A stretch of DNA of 9,124 nt from Acetofilamentum sp. Its GTDB lineage: Bacteria; Bacteroidota; Bacteroidia; Bacteroidales; JAADGE01. A model generated the notes under the pieces. The model made no database searches. It was not told the origin of the DNA and saw nothing but the letters and a program-made list of their open reading frames with translations. The stretch covers positions 1 to 9,124 of the forward strand of contig DYOJ01000079.1 of the NCBI GenBank assembly GCA_020720705.1. The letters run 5' to 3'. Positions 1 to 7,084 of this stretch are shown one piece after another. A program made the translations under genes and the position numbers. Position 1 is the stretch's first letter. The number at the start of each line of letters is the position of its first letter.

Positions 1-754
1 CCTTTCTGACATTTATCCCGTATCGTAATAATTCTGATTTCAAATCAGGAATCCGGACATCGCCGTAATGAAAAATACCTGCGGCAAGAGCGGCACTTGC
101 TTCTGTTTTTTTGAAAATTTCGGCAAAATGTTTGGCTTCACCCGCACCGCCTGAGGCTATCACAGGGATATTCACTATACGACAAACCGTGTCCGTGAGT
201 TCAACCGCAAAACCGTTGCGCGTACCATCGTGATTCATCGAAGTAAGCAACAGCTCACCTGCTCCAAAATATTCGACTTCCTGCACCCAATCATAAGTTT
301 TTATAGGTGTAGGCGTGCGTCCGCCATGCACGTAAACCATCCAATTGTCGTTTTCAAATTTTGTATCAATTGCAAGCACAATACACTGATTACCAAATTG
401 TTCTGCAATTTCTTTGATGAGTTCCGGACGTTTTACTGCTGCCGAATTTATGCTCACTTTGTCTGCTCCCGAACGTATCAGCAATGCTGCATCCTCAACG
501 GTGTTGATGCCTCCGCCTACGGTGAACGGAATATTGATTTCGGCTGCAATTCGTTCAACAAGCACGGCAAGCGCCTGTCGTTTTTCAACCGTTGCTGTAA
601 TATCCAGAAAAACAAGCTCATCAGCTCCTTGCTCGACATATTTTTTTGCCAATTCAACGGGGTCTCCGGCATCTTGGATATTCACAAAATTAACCCCTTT
701 TACGGTTCGTCCGTCTCGAATATCAAGGCACGGAATAATTCTTTTCTTTAACAT
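1..754 (-). CDS. hisF: Imidazole glycerol phosphate synthase cyclase subunit HisF (3' end cut by window edge)
   Basis: HisF forms the cytoplasmic IGP synthase with HisH. It uses ammonia from HisH to turn PRFAR into imidazole glycerol phosphate and AICAR. I translated it by hand from the ATG at 754-752: 251 codons are open to the left edge, about the full family length, so probably only the last codon or codons and the stop are missing. It is a (beta/alpha)8 barrel. Catalytic Asp11 (in IPCLDIRDG) and Asp130 (in VLAIDTK) fall at exactly the positions known for Thermotoga HisF. The ammonia-gate residues Arg5, Glu46, Lys99 and Glu167 are also at the expected positions. Phosphate-binding loops are TVGGGI (78-83) and ASGGAG (200-205). 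The start overlaps the end of hisA by 7 nt, which suggests translational coupling. Family assignment is essentially certain; only the C-terminus is unknown. Confidence 0.97.
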   Translation of the reverse strand, partial: MLKKRIIPCLDIRDGRTVKGVNFVNIQDAGDPVELAKKYVEQGADELVFLDITATVEKRQALAVLVERIAAEINIPFTVGGGINTVEDAALLIRSGADKVSINSAAVKRPELIKEIAEQFGNQCIVLAIDTKFENDNWMVYVHGGRTPTPIKTYDWVQEVEYFGAGELLLTSMNHDGTRNGFAVELTDTVCRIVNIPVIASGGAGEAKHFAEIFKKTEASAALAAGIFHYGDVRIPDLKSELLRYGINVRK

Positions 755-1467
755 AATTTACTTAATTCTTGAAGCGAAATGCGTCCTTCGTATATTGCTT
801 TTCCTATAATTGTTCCTTCGCAACCTATTGATTTCATTTTAATTACGTCAGCAATGTTTGAAATGCCGCCGCTTGCTATTAAACTGATTTTTGTTTTTGA
901 TAAAATTTCGGTATAAATATCTTCGGAAGCACCGGCAAGCATTCCGTCTTTGGAAATATCTGTTCCGATAACATATTTAATTCCTTGATTTTCAAACTTT
1001 TTAATAAAATCAATCACATCAATTTCAACATCTTTCAACCAACCGTTTATCGCTATTTTTCTGAGGTTATAATCAGCGCCGAGTATAATTTTTTCAGCCC
1101 CAAAACCATTCAGCCAATCTAAAAATATTTCGGGAAATTCAACTGCAATGCTGCCACCGGTTATTTGACCGGCACCGGAGTTGAACGCAATTATTATATC
1201 TTGCTCAGATTTAATTCCGCCGCCAAAGTCAATTTTCAAAGACGTATGCCCTGCAATTTGTTCCAAAACTTTATAATTTACAATATGCTTTGATTTTGCG
1301 CCGTCCAAATCAACCAAATGTAAGTACTGAATACCGTGATATTCAAATTGTTTCGCAACTTCGAGCGGATGCTCGTTATACACTTTTTTCGTATTATAAT
1401 CGCCTTTTGATAGTCTTACGCATTTTCCGTCAATGATGTCAATTGCTGGTATGATTCTCATAATCAA
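748..1467 (-). CDS. hisA: Phosphoribosylformimino-AICAR-P isomerase HisA
   Basis: HisA is the cytoplasmic ProFAR isomerase. It performs an Amadori rearrangement giving PRFAR, the substrate of HisF. The 239-residue protein is the usual length and a (beta/alpha)8 barrel like HisF. Visible hallmarks are IIPAIDIIDGKCVRL at the N-terminus, LVDLDGA (51-57), DFGGGI (80-85), the second catalytic Asp132 in LGADYN, the GTDISKDG loop (168-175) and ASGGIS (198-203). Two starts are possible. The ATG at 1467 overlaps the hisH stop as ATGA. The ATG at 1461 would place the first catalytic aspartate at residue 8, as in most family members. I kept 1467 because the 4-nt overlap is typical of this operon, but 1461 is a real alternative. 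The 3' end overlaps hisF by 7 nt. Confidence 0.96.
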   Translation of the reverse strand: MIMRIIPAIDIIDGKCVRLSKGDYNTKKVYNEHPLEVAKQFEYHGIQYLHLVDLDGAKSKHIVNYKVLEQIAGHTSLKIDFGGGIKSEQDIIIAFNSGAGQITGGSIAVEFPEIFLDWLNGFGAEKIILGADYNLRKIAINGWLKDVEIDVIDFIKKFENQGIKYVIGTDISKDGMLAGASEDIYTEILSKTKISLIASGGISNIADVIKMKSIGCEGTIIGKAIYEGRISLQELSKLC

Positions 1468-2042
1468 AGTGATAAAAAGTTTTTTAAAATTTGCTCTCCA
1501 ACAATTGCAGATTTTTCAGGGTGAAATTGAACAGCATAAAAATTATTGTTCTGCAAAGCTGCACTGTAAGGCAATATGTATGAACATGTTGCGATGGTAT
1601 GTATGGACTGCTCCGCAAAATAACTGTGTACGAAATAAAGGTCGGCAGAATTTGGTATATTATTGAATATTTGAGATTTATATTCATAAATATTATTCCA
1701 ACCAATATGCGGAACTTTATCTTTGGGCGGAAATTTTCTTACGGCGGTATCAAAAACACCGATACATTCCGTATCCGATTCTTCAGAATGTTTGCAGAGC
1801 AATTGTAAGCCGAGACAAATTCCCAATAAAGGATTTTTGATGTCTTTAATGACTAAGTCTAAGTTCCTGGATTTCAGATAATTCATGGCTGTTCCGGCTT
1901 CTCCTACACCGGGAAAAATGACTTTATCGGCAGCGAGCAAATCGTTTGGATTGTCTGTTATGATGCTTTGGTAACCAAGACGCGCAACAGCATTTTGGAC
2001 AGACCGTATATTCCCGGCATTGTATTTTAAAATTGCTATCAT
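1464..2042 (-). CDS. hisH: Imidazole glycerol phosphate synthase glutaminase subunit HisH
   Basis: HisH is the class I glutamine amidotransferase that hydrolyses glutamine and channels ammonia to HisF. At 192 residues it is slightly shorter than many homologues but complete. The oxyanion-side loop PGVG lies at 44-47. The nucleophile Cys76 sits in GICLGLQ. His174 and Glu176 in the FHPEKS motif complete the catalytic triad. The HIGWN segment (112-116) is typical of HisH and distinguishes it from PabA or TrpG glutaminases. The start overlaps the hisB stop as ATGA and the end overlaps hisA as ATGA, so hisB, hisH and hisA are probably translationally coupled, which fits the need for balanced HisH and HisF. 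Confidence 0.97.
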   Translation of the reverse strand: MIAILKYNAGNIRSVQNAVARLGYQSIITDNPNDLLAADKVIFPGVGEAGTAMNYLKSRNLDLVIKDIKNPLLGICLGLQLLCKHSEESDTECIGVFDTAVRKFPPKDKVPHIGWNNIYEYKSQIFNNIPNSADLYFVHSYFAEQSIHTIATCSYILPYSAALQNNNFYAVQFHPEKSAIVGEQILKNFLSL

Positions 2043-3133
2043 AATATGCCTTTTGTACTTGGTATTGAGGTTGTTCCGTCAAAAGTTATTGCTGATTTTA
2101 CAGCTTTTGCAAAGGCTTTAAAAACGGCTTCGGCTTTATGATGTTCGTTTGTGCCTTCTGCTTTGATATTTAGATTGCAACGTGCTGTATCCGAGAATGA
2201 TTTGAAGAAGTGTTCGATCATTTCTGTAGGCATTTCTCCAATTTTTTCGCGTTTAAAATCAACATTCCAAACCAAATATGGGCGACCGCCGAAATCAATT
2301 GCAACCTGCGCCAGATTTTCATCCATAGGTAGTATGAAAAAACCGTAACGTGCTATGCCTCTTTTTGTTCCGAGTGCTTCGGCAAAGGCTTGTCCGAGTG
2401 TAAGTGCAAGGTCTTCGATGCTGTGATGTTCGTCCACATTGATGTCTCCGTTTAACCGAACACTTAAATCAATTCCCGCGTGTTTTGCTATTTGATGCAG
2501 CATGTGGTCAAAAAATCCGATACCTGTTTCGATATCGGATTTTCCGTTGCCGTCTAAGTTAATTTTGACGTAAATATCAGTCTCTGAGGTTGTTCTGTTG
2601 ATTATTGATGTTCGGGTTTGATTTTTTAGATAGGTGTAAATATCAATCCAACTTGTTGTGATAAAATTTGCATTTACGGAACTGTCGTTGCCGAAAAAAA
2701 TACTTTTACAGCCCATATTTTCAGCAAGTTGTACATCCGTAACTCTATCTCCGATAACGAAAGAATTGCCCAAATCGTAGTCATTGTTCATATATTCGGT
2801 GAGCATTCCCGTTCGTGGTTTTCGAGTCGGAGCGTTTTCGTGCGGAAAACTGCGGTCAATGTGAATGGCATCGAATTTAATACCCTCATTTTCAAATGCT
2901 TGTAATATTTTGCTATGTGCAGGTTGAAACGTAGTTTCCGGAAAAGCATCTGTGCCTAATCCGTCTTGATTTGTAACCATAACGAACATGTAATCAAGTT
3001 CTTTCGCAATTTTTCCAAGCCCTTGAAATACACCCGGATAAAATTCTAATTTTTCCAAACTATCTAATTGGAAATCAATCGGCGGTTCAATAACAAGCGT
3101 ACCGTCACGGTCTATAAAAAGTATTTTTTTCAC
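2039..3133 (-). CDS. hisB: Bifunctional histidinol-phosphatase / imidazoleglycerol-phosphate dehydratase HisB
   Basis: This fused enzyme catalyses two steps of the pathway. Its C-terminal half dehydrates imidazole glycerol phosphate to imidazole acetol phosphate, and its N-terminal HAD domain dephosphorylates histidinol phosphate. HAD domain, about 1-165: DRDGT with Asp8 and Asp10, VTNQDG (53-58), TRKP (103-106) and GDR.TD (128-133). IGPD domain, about 175-364: RTTSETDI (180-187), GIGFFDHML (204-212), DEHHSIED (234-241), and NEHHKAEA (329-336), which supply the paired metal-binding His and Glu residues. The start is GTG at 3133-3131: an in-frame stop lies three codons upstream and the next ATG (residue 49) would delete the active site. 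It begins 6 nt after hisC, in the same frame. Oddity: the Cys and His ligands of the E. coli zinc loop are not visible at 93-103. Confidence 0.96.
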   Translation of the reverse strand: MKKILFIDRDGTLVIEPPIDFQLDSLEKLEFYPGVFQGLGKIAKELDYMFVMVTNQDGLGTDAFPETTFQPAHSKILQAFENEGIKFDAIHIDRSFPHENAPTRKPRTGMLTEYMNNDYDLGNSFVIGDRVTDVQLAENMGCKSIFFGNDSSVNANFITTSWIDIYTYLKNQTRTSIINRTTSETDIYVKINLDGNGKSDIETGIGFFDHMLHQIAKHAGIDLSVRLNGDINVDEHHSIEDLALTLGQAFAEALGTKRGIARYGFFILPMDENLAQVAIDFGGRPYLVWNVDFKREKIGEMPTEMIEHFFKSFSDTARCNLNIKAEGTNEHHKAEAVFKAFAKAVKSAITFDGTTSIPSTKGIL

Positions 3134-3139
3134 TGATAT

Positions 3140-4177
3140 TCAATTTTTAACAATAATTTTTTTCATTTCCGAAATCAGTTTTCTGTTCTCGTCCGGACTG
3201 CCGACTGTTATTCTGATTCCTCCGGGTACTACTTTGCTTCGGTTTCTTACAATTATCAGATTTTCAACAAGTTTGTTGTATATATAATCCGGATTTGACA
3301 CGTTGATAAGTATAAAATTTGCATCAGAAGGATAAATTTTACGGACATAGTTAATCGTTGAAAGCTCTTGAATCAAATTATCTTTTTCTTTTAAAATTAA
3401 TTCTAAATTTTGTTTAAAAACTGATTGATTTTCAAGTGCTTTTAGTGCAGCGTTTTGATTTATTATACTCACATTGTACGGCGGTTTTACTTTGTCGAAC
3501 AAGGCGATGATTTCTTCTCCCGCAAACGCTGTGCCAACCCTTATTCCCGCATGCCCCCACGCCTTGCTAAATGTCTGACTGACAATAAGATTAGGATATT
3601 TCGGAATAGCATAAATCCATGATTTTTTTGGGCTGAAATCAATATAGGCTTCATCTAAAAAAACGATGCCGTCAAAATTTTCTAAAATATACTTAATATG
3701 TTCATTATCAGCAGAATTAGCAGTAGGATTGTTGGGTGTGCAGATAAATATAATTTTGAGGTCGGCAAGATTCAAATACGGCTTTACTTTGTCTATATCA
3801 ATTTGAAAATCAGTATCAAGCGGAATTTCTATCATTGATACATCGTTTGTAGCTGCTGATACTTTGTACATCCCATAAGTAGGTGTGAAGGAGAGCGCTT
3901 TGTCCTGTCCGGGTTTGCAAAAAATTCGATAAGTTAAATCAATAATTTCGTCGCTTCCGTTTCCTATAAAGCACTGCTCCACAGGTATTTGTTTAATTAC
4001 GGAGAGTTTATGTTTCAACATTTTTTGGTGGGGGTCGGGGTAGCGATTAAGAGTTCCGAACGGATTTTCGTTGGCATCTAAAAAAACACCTTCCGAGCCG
4101 GAAAATTCATCTCTCGCACTCGAATATGCTTCGAGTTTTAATATATTTGGTCGAACTAATTTACTGATATCAAACAT
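3140..4177 (-). CDS. hisC: Histidinol-phosphate aminotransferase HisC
   Basis: HisC is a PLP-dependent fold-type I aminotransferase that converts imidazole acetol phosphate plus glutamate to histidinol phosphate. Its 345 residues are normal for the family. Visible features are the N-terminal LDANENPFG segment (33-41), GNGSDEIID (72-80) for cofactor phosphate, TPNNPT (147-152), Asp175 and Tyr178 in FLDEAYIDF contacting the pyridine ring, the Schiff-base lysine Lys205 in SQTFSKAWGHAGIRVG, and the substrate-carboxylate arginine Arg322 in GGIRITVG. Its place between hisD and hisB supports HisC rather than another class I/II aminotransferase. The start overlaps the end of hisD by 8 nt. The stop TGA is followed by only 6 nt before the GTG start of hisB in the same frame. 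Confidence 0.97.
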   Translation of the reverse strand: MFDISKLVRPNILKLEAYSSARDEFSGSEGVFLDANENPFGTLNRYPDPHQKMLKHKLSVIKQIPVEQCFIGNGSDEIIDLTYRIFCKPGQDKALSFTPTYGMYKVSAATNDVSMIEIPLDTDFQIDIDKVKPYLNLADLKIIFICTPNNPTANSADNEHIKYILENFDGIVFLDEAYIDFSPKKSWIYAIPKYPNLIVSQTFSKAWGHAGIRVGTAFAGEEIIALFDKVKPPYNVSIINQNAALKALENQSVFKQNLELILKEKDNLIQELSTINYVRKIYPSDANFILINVSNPDYIYNKLVENLIIVRNRSKVVPGGIRITVGSPDENRKLISEMKKIIVKN

Positions 4178-5459
4178 GTTTCAACGAATTTAGACGAACG
4201 GTAACTGCATTTTTATGGGCTTGAAGCTGCTCTGTTTCCGCCATAAGTTCTATGGCTTTGCCGATATTCATAATGCCTTGTTTACTAACGTGTTGGAATG
4301 TAATTTTTTTCATAAAACTATCTAATGACACTCCGCTGTAATTTCGCGCATATCCGTTTGTTGGTAAAGTATGGTTGGTACCGCTGGCATAATCACCGGC
4401 ACTTTCACAGCTAAAATTTCCTACAAAAACTGAACCGGCATTTTTAATTTTTGACAGATATTTTTCTGCATTTTCAGTTGCAATTATCAGATGTTCAGGT
4501 GCATAGAGATTGCTGAAGTCAAAACAATCATTTAAAGTATCAAATACGATTACTCTGCTGTGCGCAAGGGCTTTTTCGGCAATACTTTTGCGAGGCAATA
4601 CTTGTAATTGTACGGTTATTTTTTCGAGAACTGCTTCGGCAAACTCTTCGTTGTCTGTAAGCAAAATAGCTTGACTGTCAGCACCATGCTCGGCTTGAGA
4701 AAGTAAGTCGGCAGCAACAAATTCGGGAATACCCGATGTGTCTGCGATGATTAGCACTTCGCTTGGTCCGGCAGGCATATCAATGGCAACTCCAAAATTT
4801 TGCACCATCTCTTTTGCTTTGGTTACAAACTGATTTCCGGGTCCGAAAATTTTATAAACTTTCGGTATGGTTTCCGTGCCAAATGTCATTGCGGCAATCG
4901 CCTGAGCACCACCGACTTTATAAATTTTTGTAACCCCGCACATCGCCGCAGTGCGAAGTATCGCCGGGTGAATTTTCCCGGTTTTATCCGGCGGAGTGCA
5001 AATAATAATTTCCGAACATCCGGCAAGTTGAGCCGGCACCGCAAGCATTAAAACCGTTGAAAATAAGGGAGCCGAACCTCCGGGAATGTACAAACCGACC
5101 TTTTCAATAGCTACACTTTTGCGAGAACAATGAACGCCGGGCATAGTTTCTACATTCGGTTCGATTATGTTTTGGGAGGCGTGGAATTTTTCAATATTTC
5201 GTTTAGCTAACAAGATAGCATTTGCCAAATCATTCAGAATCAGAGGTCTGGCTTCTGCTATTTCTTTGGCACTGACCTCAACTGTTTCTAATTTAACATT
5301 GTCAAATTGTTCGGAATATTCAAATAAGGCTTTATCTCCATTAAGTTTCACATTTTCAATGATTTGTGAAACAACATCGTCCAACTGTTCTTTTTCAAAA
5401 ACAGGGCGGCGAGCTAAGGCGTTCCATTCTGAATTTTCCGGGAAAAGAAATTTTTGCAT
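4170..5459 (-). CDS. hisD: Histidinol dehydrogenase HisD
   Basis: HisD is the zinc-dependent, NAD-linked enzyme that oxidises L-histidinol to histidine in two steps, the last reaction of the pathway. At 429 residues it is full length. All key residues recalled from E. coli HisD are present, each shifted by four: zinc ligands Gln255 and His258 (in SQAEHG), Asp356 (in AGDYASG) and His415, and the acid/base pair Glu322-His323 in APEHL. Other family motifs are YIPGGSAP (124-131), VGGAQAIAA (182-190), FGPGNQ (205-210) and DMPAGPSEVL (227-236). The ATG at 5459 is 15 nt after the hisG stop, with no Shine-Dalgarno-like sequence in the gap. The gene overlaps hisC by 8 nt. Confidence 0.98.
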   Translation of the reverse strand: MQKFLFPENSEWNALARRPVFEKEQLDDVVSQIIENVKLNGDKALFEYSEQFDNVKLETVEVSAKEIAEARPLILNDLANAILLAKRNIEKFHASQNIIEPNVETMPGVHCSRKSVAIEKVGLYIPGGSAPLFSTVLMLAVPAQLAGCSEIIICTPPDKTGKIHPAILRTAAMCGVTKIYKVGGAQAIAAMTFGTETIPKVYKIFGPGNQFVTKAKEMVQNFGVAIDMPAGPSEVLIIADTSGIPEFVAADLLSQAEHGADSQAILLTDNEEFAEAVLEKITVQLQVLPRKSIAEKALAHSRVIVFDTLNDCFDFSNLYAPEHLIIATENAEKYLSKIKNAGSVFVGNFSCESAGDYASGTNHTLPTNGYARNYSGVSLDSFMKKITFQHVSKQGIMNIGKAIELMAETEQLQAHKNAVTVRLNSLKHV

Positions 5460-5474
5460 TATTGTAAGTCTTTG

Positions 5475-6332
5475 TTATACAACCATTTTATCAATAGGAA
5501 CAACCAGAATACCTTCTGCTCCGGCTGATTTTAATTCATCAATAACATCCCAAAATTTGTCTTCGTCAATCACGGAATGTAAAGAACTCCAACCCGGTTC
5601 CGCCAATGGCATCACAGTCGGGCTTTTCAAGACCGGCAGAATCTTACTAACTTCGGAAATTTTTTCATTCGGAACGTTCATAAGAATGTATTTTGATTTG
5701 CGTGCTTTCAAAACTGATTGTATCCGAAATACAAGTTTTTTTAATAGTTCTTCTTTTTCGGGATTTAATTTCATGGATTTAGCAAGCACCGCTTCTGATT
5801 TTAAGAGAACGTGTGTTTCGCGTAAACCATTCTGAAACAAGGTACTACCCGAACTTACAATATCACAAATACCATCTGCAAGTCCGATATTCGGTGCAAT
5901 TTCAACCGAACCCGATATGACATGAATTTCAGCCTTAATTCCGTTTTCATTCAAAAAGTTCTGCAGGGTGTTTGGGTAAGAAGTCGCAATTTTTTTACCT
6001 TCAAAATATTGTATTTCATTATCAGACACTGATTTAGGAACGGCAAGTGAAACTCTGCATTTAGAGAATCCGAGTTTTTGAACGGCAACAACATTTTTTT
6101 GCTCTTCAATCAACAAATTTTCGCCCACTATGGCAAGGTCAGCAACGCCGTCCTCTAAATATTGGGGTATGTCTGAATTGCGTAAATACAGAATTTCCAT
6201 CGGAAAATTAGGCACTTCCACTTTTAATTGATCACGACCGGTTTCAGCTTTTATTCCACATTCCTTGAGTAGCTGAATGGAGTCGTCATGGAGGCGTCCG
6301 CTTTTTTGTATGGCAATTTTTATTTTTTGCAT
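5475..6332 (-). CDS. hisG: ATP phosphoribosyltransferase HisG, long form
   Basis: HisG commits carbon to the pathway by joining ATP and PRPP to phosphoribosyl-ATP. At 285 residues it is the long, homohexameric type that carries its own C-terminal ACT-like regulatory domain (about 211-285, ending GAEGILVVPIDKMV). It therefore should not need a HisZ partner and is expected to be feedback-inhibited by histidine. Visible motifs are the N-terminal AIQKSGRL (7-14), VGEN (69-72) and the PRPP-binding stretch from ISGSVEIAPN through GLADGICDIVSSGSTL (139-165). It is the first gene of the operon. The ATG at 6332 matches the family N-terminus, and no earlier in-frame start makes sense. The start codon lies inside a perfect inverted repeat described separately. 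Confidence 0.97.
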   Translation of the reverse strand: MQKIKIAIQKSGRLHDDSIQLLKECGIKAETGRDQLKVEVPNFPMEILYLRNSDIPQYLEDGVADLAIVGENLLIEEQKNVVAVQKLGFSKCRVSLAVPKSVSDNEIQYFEGKKIATSYPNTLQNFLNENGIKAEIHVISGSVEIAPNIGLADGICDIVSSGSTLFQNGLRETHVLLKSEAVLAKSMKLNPEKEELLKKLVFRIQSVLKARKSKYILMNVPNEKISEVSKILPVLKSPTVMPLAEPGWSSLHSVIDEDKFWDVIDELKSAGAEGILVVPIDKMVV

Positions 6333-6352
6333 AAGAATAAATTTTATGCAAA
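6326..6352. repeat. Perfect 9-bp inverted repeat across the hisG start
   Basis: The arms are TTTGCATAA (6326-6334) and TTATGCAAA (6344-6352), separated by 9 nt. One arm contains the hisG start codon (6332-6330 on the minus strand). The other overlaps the TTTG of the candidate hisG -7 box. The element could be a protein-binding site or, if transcription starts upstream of it, an mRNA hairpin that hides the start codon. The repeat is seen directly; its function is inference. Confidence 0.5.
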
Positions 6353-6356
6353 TATG
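6349..6356 (-). promoter_or_regulatory. Candidate -7 box for hisG (weak)
   Basis: On the minus strand, CATATTTG followed by C matches the Bacteroidota -7 consensus TAnnTTTG at all but the first base. It lies 16 nt before the hisG ATG, so the leader would be very short. No TTG sits at the expected -33 spacing (only a T run near 6378-6380), so the assignment is tentative. No better match was found on this strand between 6333 and 6680. Confidence 0.3.
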
Positions 6357-6363
6357 TTCAAAC

Positions 6364-6421
6364 TCTTTTAAGTATTAAAATTTAATCTGATTGTTTTTTT
6401 AAAATCTTTACGTATTAAAAT
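6364..6421. repeat. Pair of imperfect AT-rich direct repeats upstream of hisG
   Basis: Copy one (6364-6381) reads TCTTTTAAGTATTAAAAT. Copy two (6405-6421) reads TCTTTACGTATTAAAAT. The shared GTATTAAAAT cores are 40 bp apart. Copy one also contains a perfect TTTTAA-GTA-TTAAAA palindrome (6366-6380). They lie just upstream of the candidate hisG promoter. In such AT-rich DNA they may be chance. Confidence 0.35.
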
Positions 6422-6611
6422 CGAAAACTCTTAATGATTATAGTTAGTTGCTTAAAATTCAATAGATTATTGACTAAGAAAATATAATGTACCCGTAAAG
6501 TATTGATTATAATCCATAGCAATAATATAGTAAATTTTTGTTTGAAAAACTTGAAAAATGTATCAAAACATATAATTTATTCAAAATCAATAATTTTTTT
6601 TAATAAAACTA

Positions 6612-6640
6612 TTGCAAATAAAAAAAATATACTACCTTTG
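6612..6640 (+). promoter_or_regulatory. rplS promoter, Bacteroidota -33/-7 type
   Basis: TACCTTTG at 6633-6640 is a perfect match to TAnnTTTG and is followed by C, as is common. TTG at 6612-6614 serves as the -33 element, with an 18-nt spacer made mostly of A and T. Transcription would start near 6646, giving a leader of about 35 nt before the rplS ATG. The two elements also sit in a TGCAAA-N18-TTTGCA inverted repeat (6613-6618 and 6637-6642). Confidence 0.75.
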
Positions 6641-6680
6641 CACGCTCAAAAATACGGAAATATTAAAAAAATATACAACA

Positions 6681-7028
6681 ATGGATTTAATTAAAGTTGC
6701 CGAAAATGCTTTTATCAGAGAAATAAATTATCCTGAATTTTCAGCAGGTGATACGATAACTATAAGCTATCAGATAAAAGAAGGCGATAAAATGCGTGTG
6801 CAAGATTACAGAGGCGTCGTAATTCAACGAAAAGGAACAGGCTCCGGTGCAACTTTTACGGTGCGTAAAGTTTCCGGTGGTGTTGGCGTTGAACGTATTT
6901 TCCCGGTATTTTCACCAAACATTGATTCGATTACGGTGAACAAAAAAGGTAAAGTAAGACGCGCCCGTATCTATTACCTCAGAGACTTAAAAGGTAAAAA
7001 AGCACGTATCAAAGAAAAACGTTCTTAA
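6681..7028 (+). CDS. rplS: 50S ribosomal protein L19
   Basis: L19 is a large-subunit ribosomal protein located at the interface with the 30S subunit. The 115-residue product has the standard family length. It carries GDTITISYQIKEGDKMRVQDYRGVVI (23-48), then FTVRK.SGGVGVERIFP (59-75), SPNIDSITV (78-86), and the basic tail RRARIYYLRDLKGKKARIKEK. The open frame extends upstream to a TTG at 6612, but that triplet is the -33 element of the promoter. The ATG at 6681 gives the typical MDLIK N-terminus and lies downstream of the predicted transcript start. The leader is A-rich with no Shine-Dalgarno sequence. It is not beside rpsP, rimM or trmD here, and forms a single-gene unit closed by a terminator. 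Confidence 0.98.
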   Translation: MDLIKVAENAFIREINYPEFSAGDTITISYQIKEGDKMRVQDYRGVVIQRKGTGSGATFTVRKVSGGVGVERIFPVFSPNIDSITVNKKGKVRRARIYYLRDLKGKKARIKEKRS

Positions 7029-7048
7029 TTTTTATTTTCAAAATTCAG

Positions 7049-7084
7049 AAAACGCACTGCTGAAATTCGGCCGTGCGTTTTTTT
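7049..7084 (+). terminator. Intrinsic terminator after rplS
   Basis: AAAACGCAC (7049-7057) pairs with GTGCGTTTT (7073-7081). After a single T/C mismatch, GCTG (7059-7062) pairs with CGGC (7068-7071, one G-U pair) around a five-base loop. A run of seven T residues (7078-7084) follows. It begins 20 nt after the rplS stop and should end that transcript before the transporter genes. Confidence 0.85.

Larger units (their letters stand above)
6333..6680. other. Divergent intergenic region between hisG and rplS
   Basis: This 348-nt, strongly AT-rich stretch separates the leftward his operon from rightward rplS. It holds the hisG-side inverted repeat and candidate promoter (6326-6356), the direct-repeat pair (6364-6421) and the rplS promoter (6612-6640). 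Between about 6425 and 6610 I see no convincing gene, tRNA, riboswitch or terminator. The short open frame beginning at 6503 is low-complexity and ends inside rplS. Confidence 0.7.

Noticed and set aside
230..809. Two overlapping plus-strand open frames at the left edge
   Set aside because: Both are antisense to hisF (and the end of hisA). The minus-strand HisF translation matches family numbering residue by residue, so these are shadows.
5167..5835. A 222-codon plus-strand open frame across the hisG-hisD junction
   Set aside because: It is antisense to two well-conserved genes whose catalytic residues are all intact, has no recognisable motif and no promoter; it is a shadow frame.
6612..6680. 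Longer rplS starting at TTG 6612, adding 23 residues
   Set aside because: The TTG is the -33 element and the transcript would begin downstream of it; the extension is low-complexity and absent from L19 proteins.
6503..6694. Short plus-strand open frame of 63 codons in the hisG-rplS spacer
   Set aside because: Its composition is that of AT-rich noncoding DNA, it ends inside rplS, and it contains the rplS promoter.
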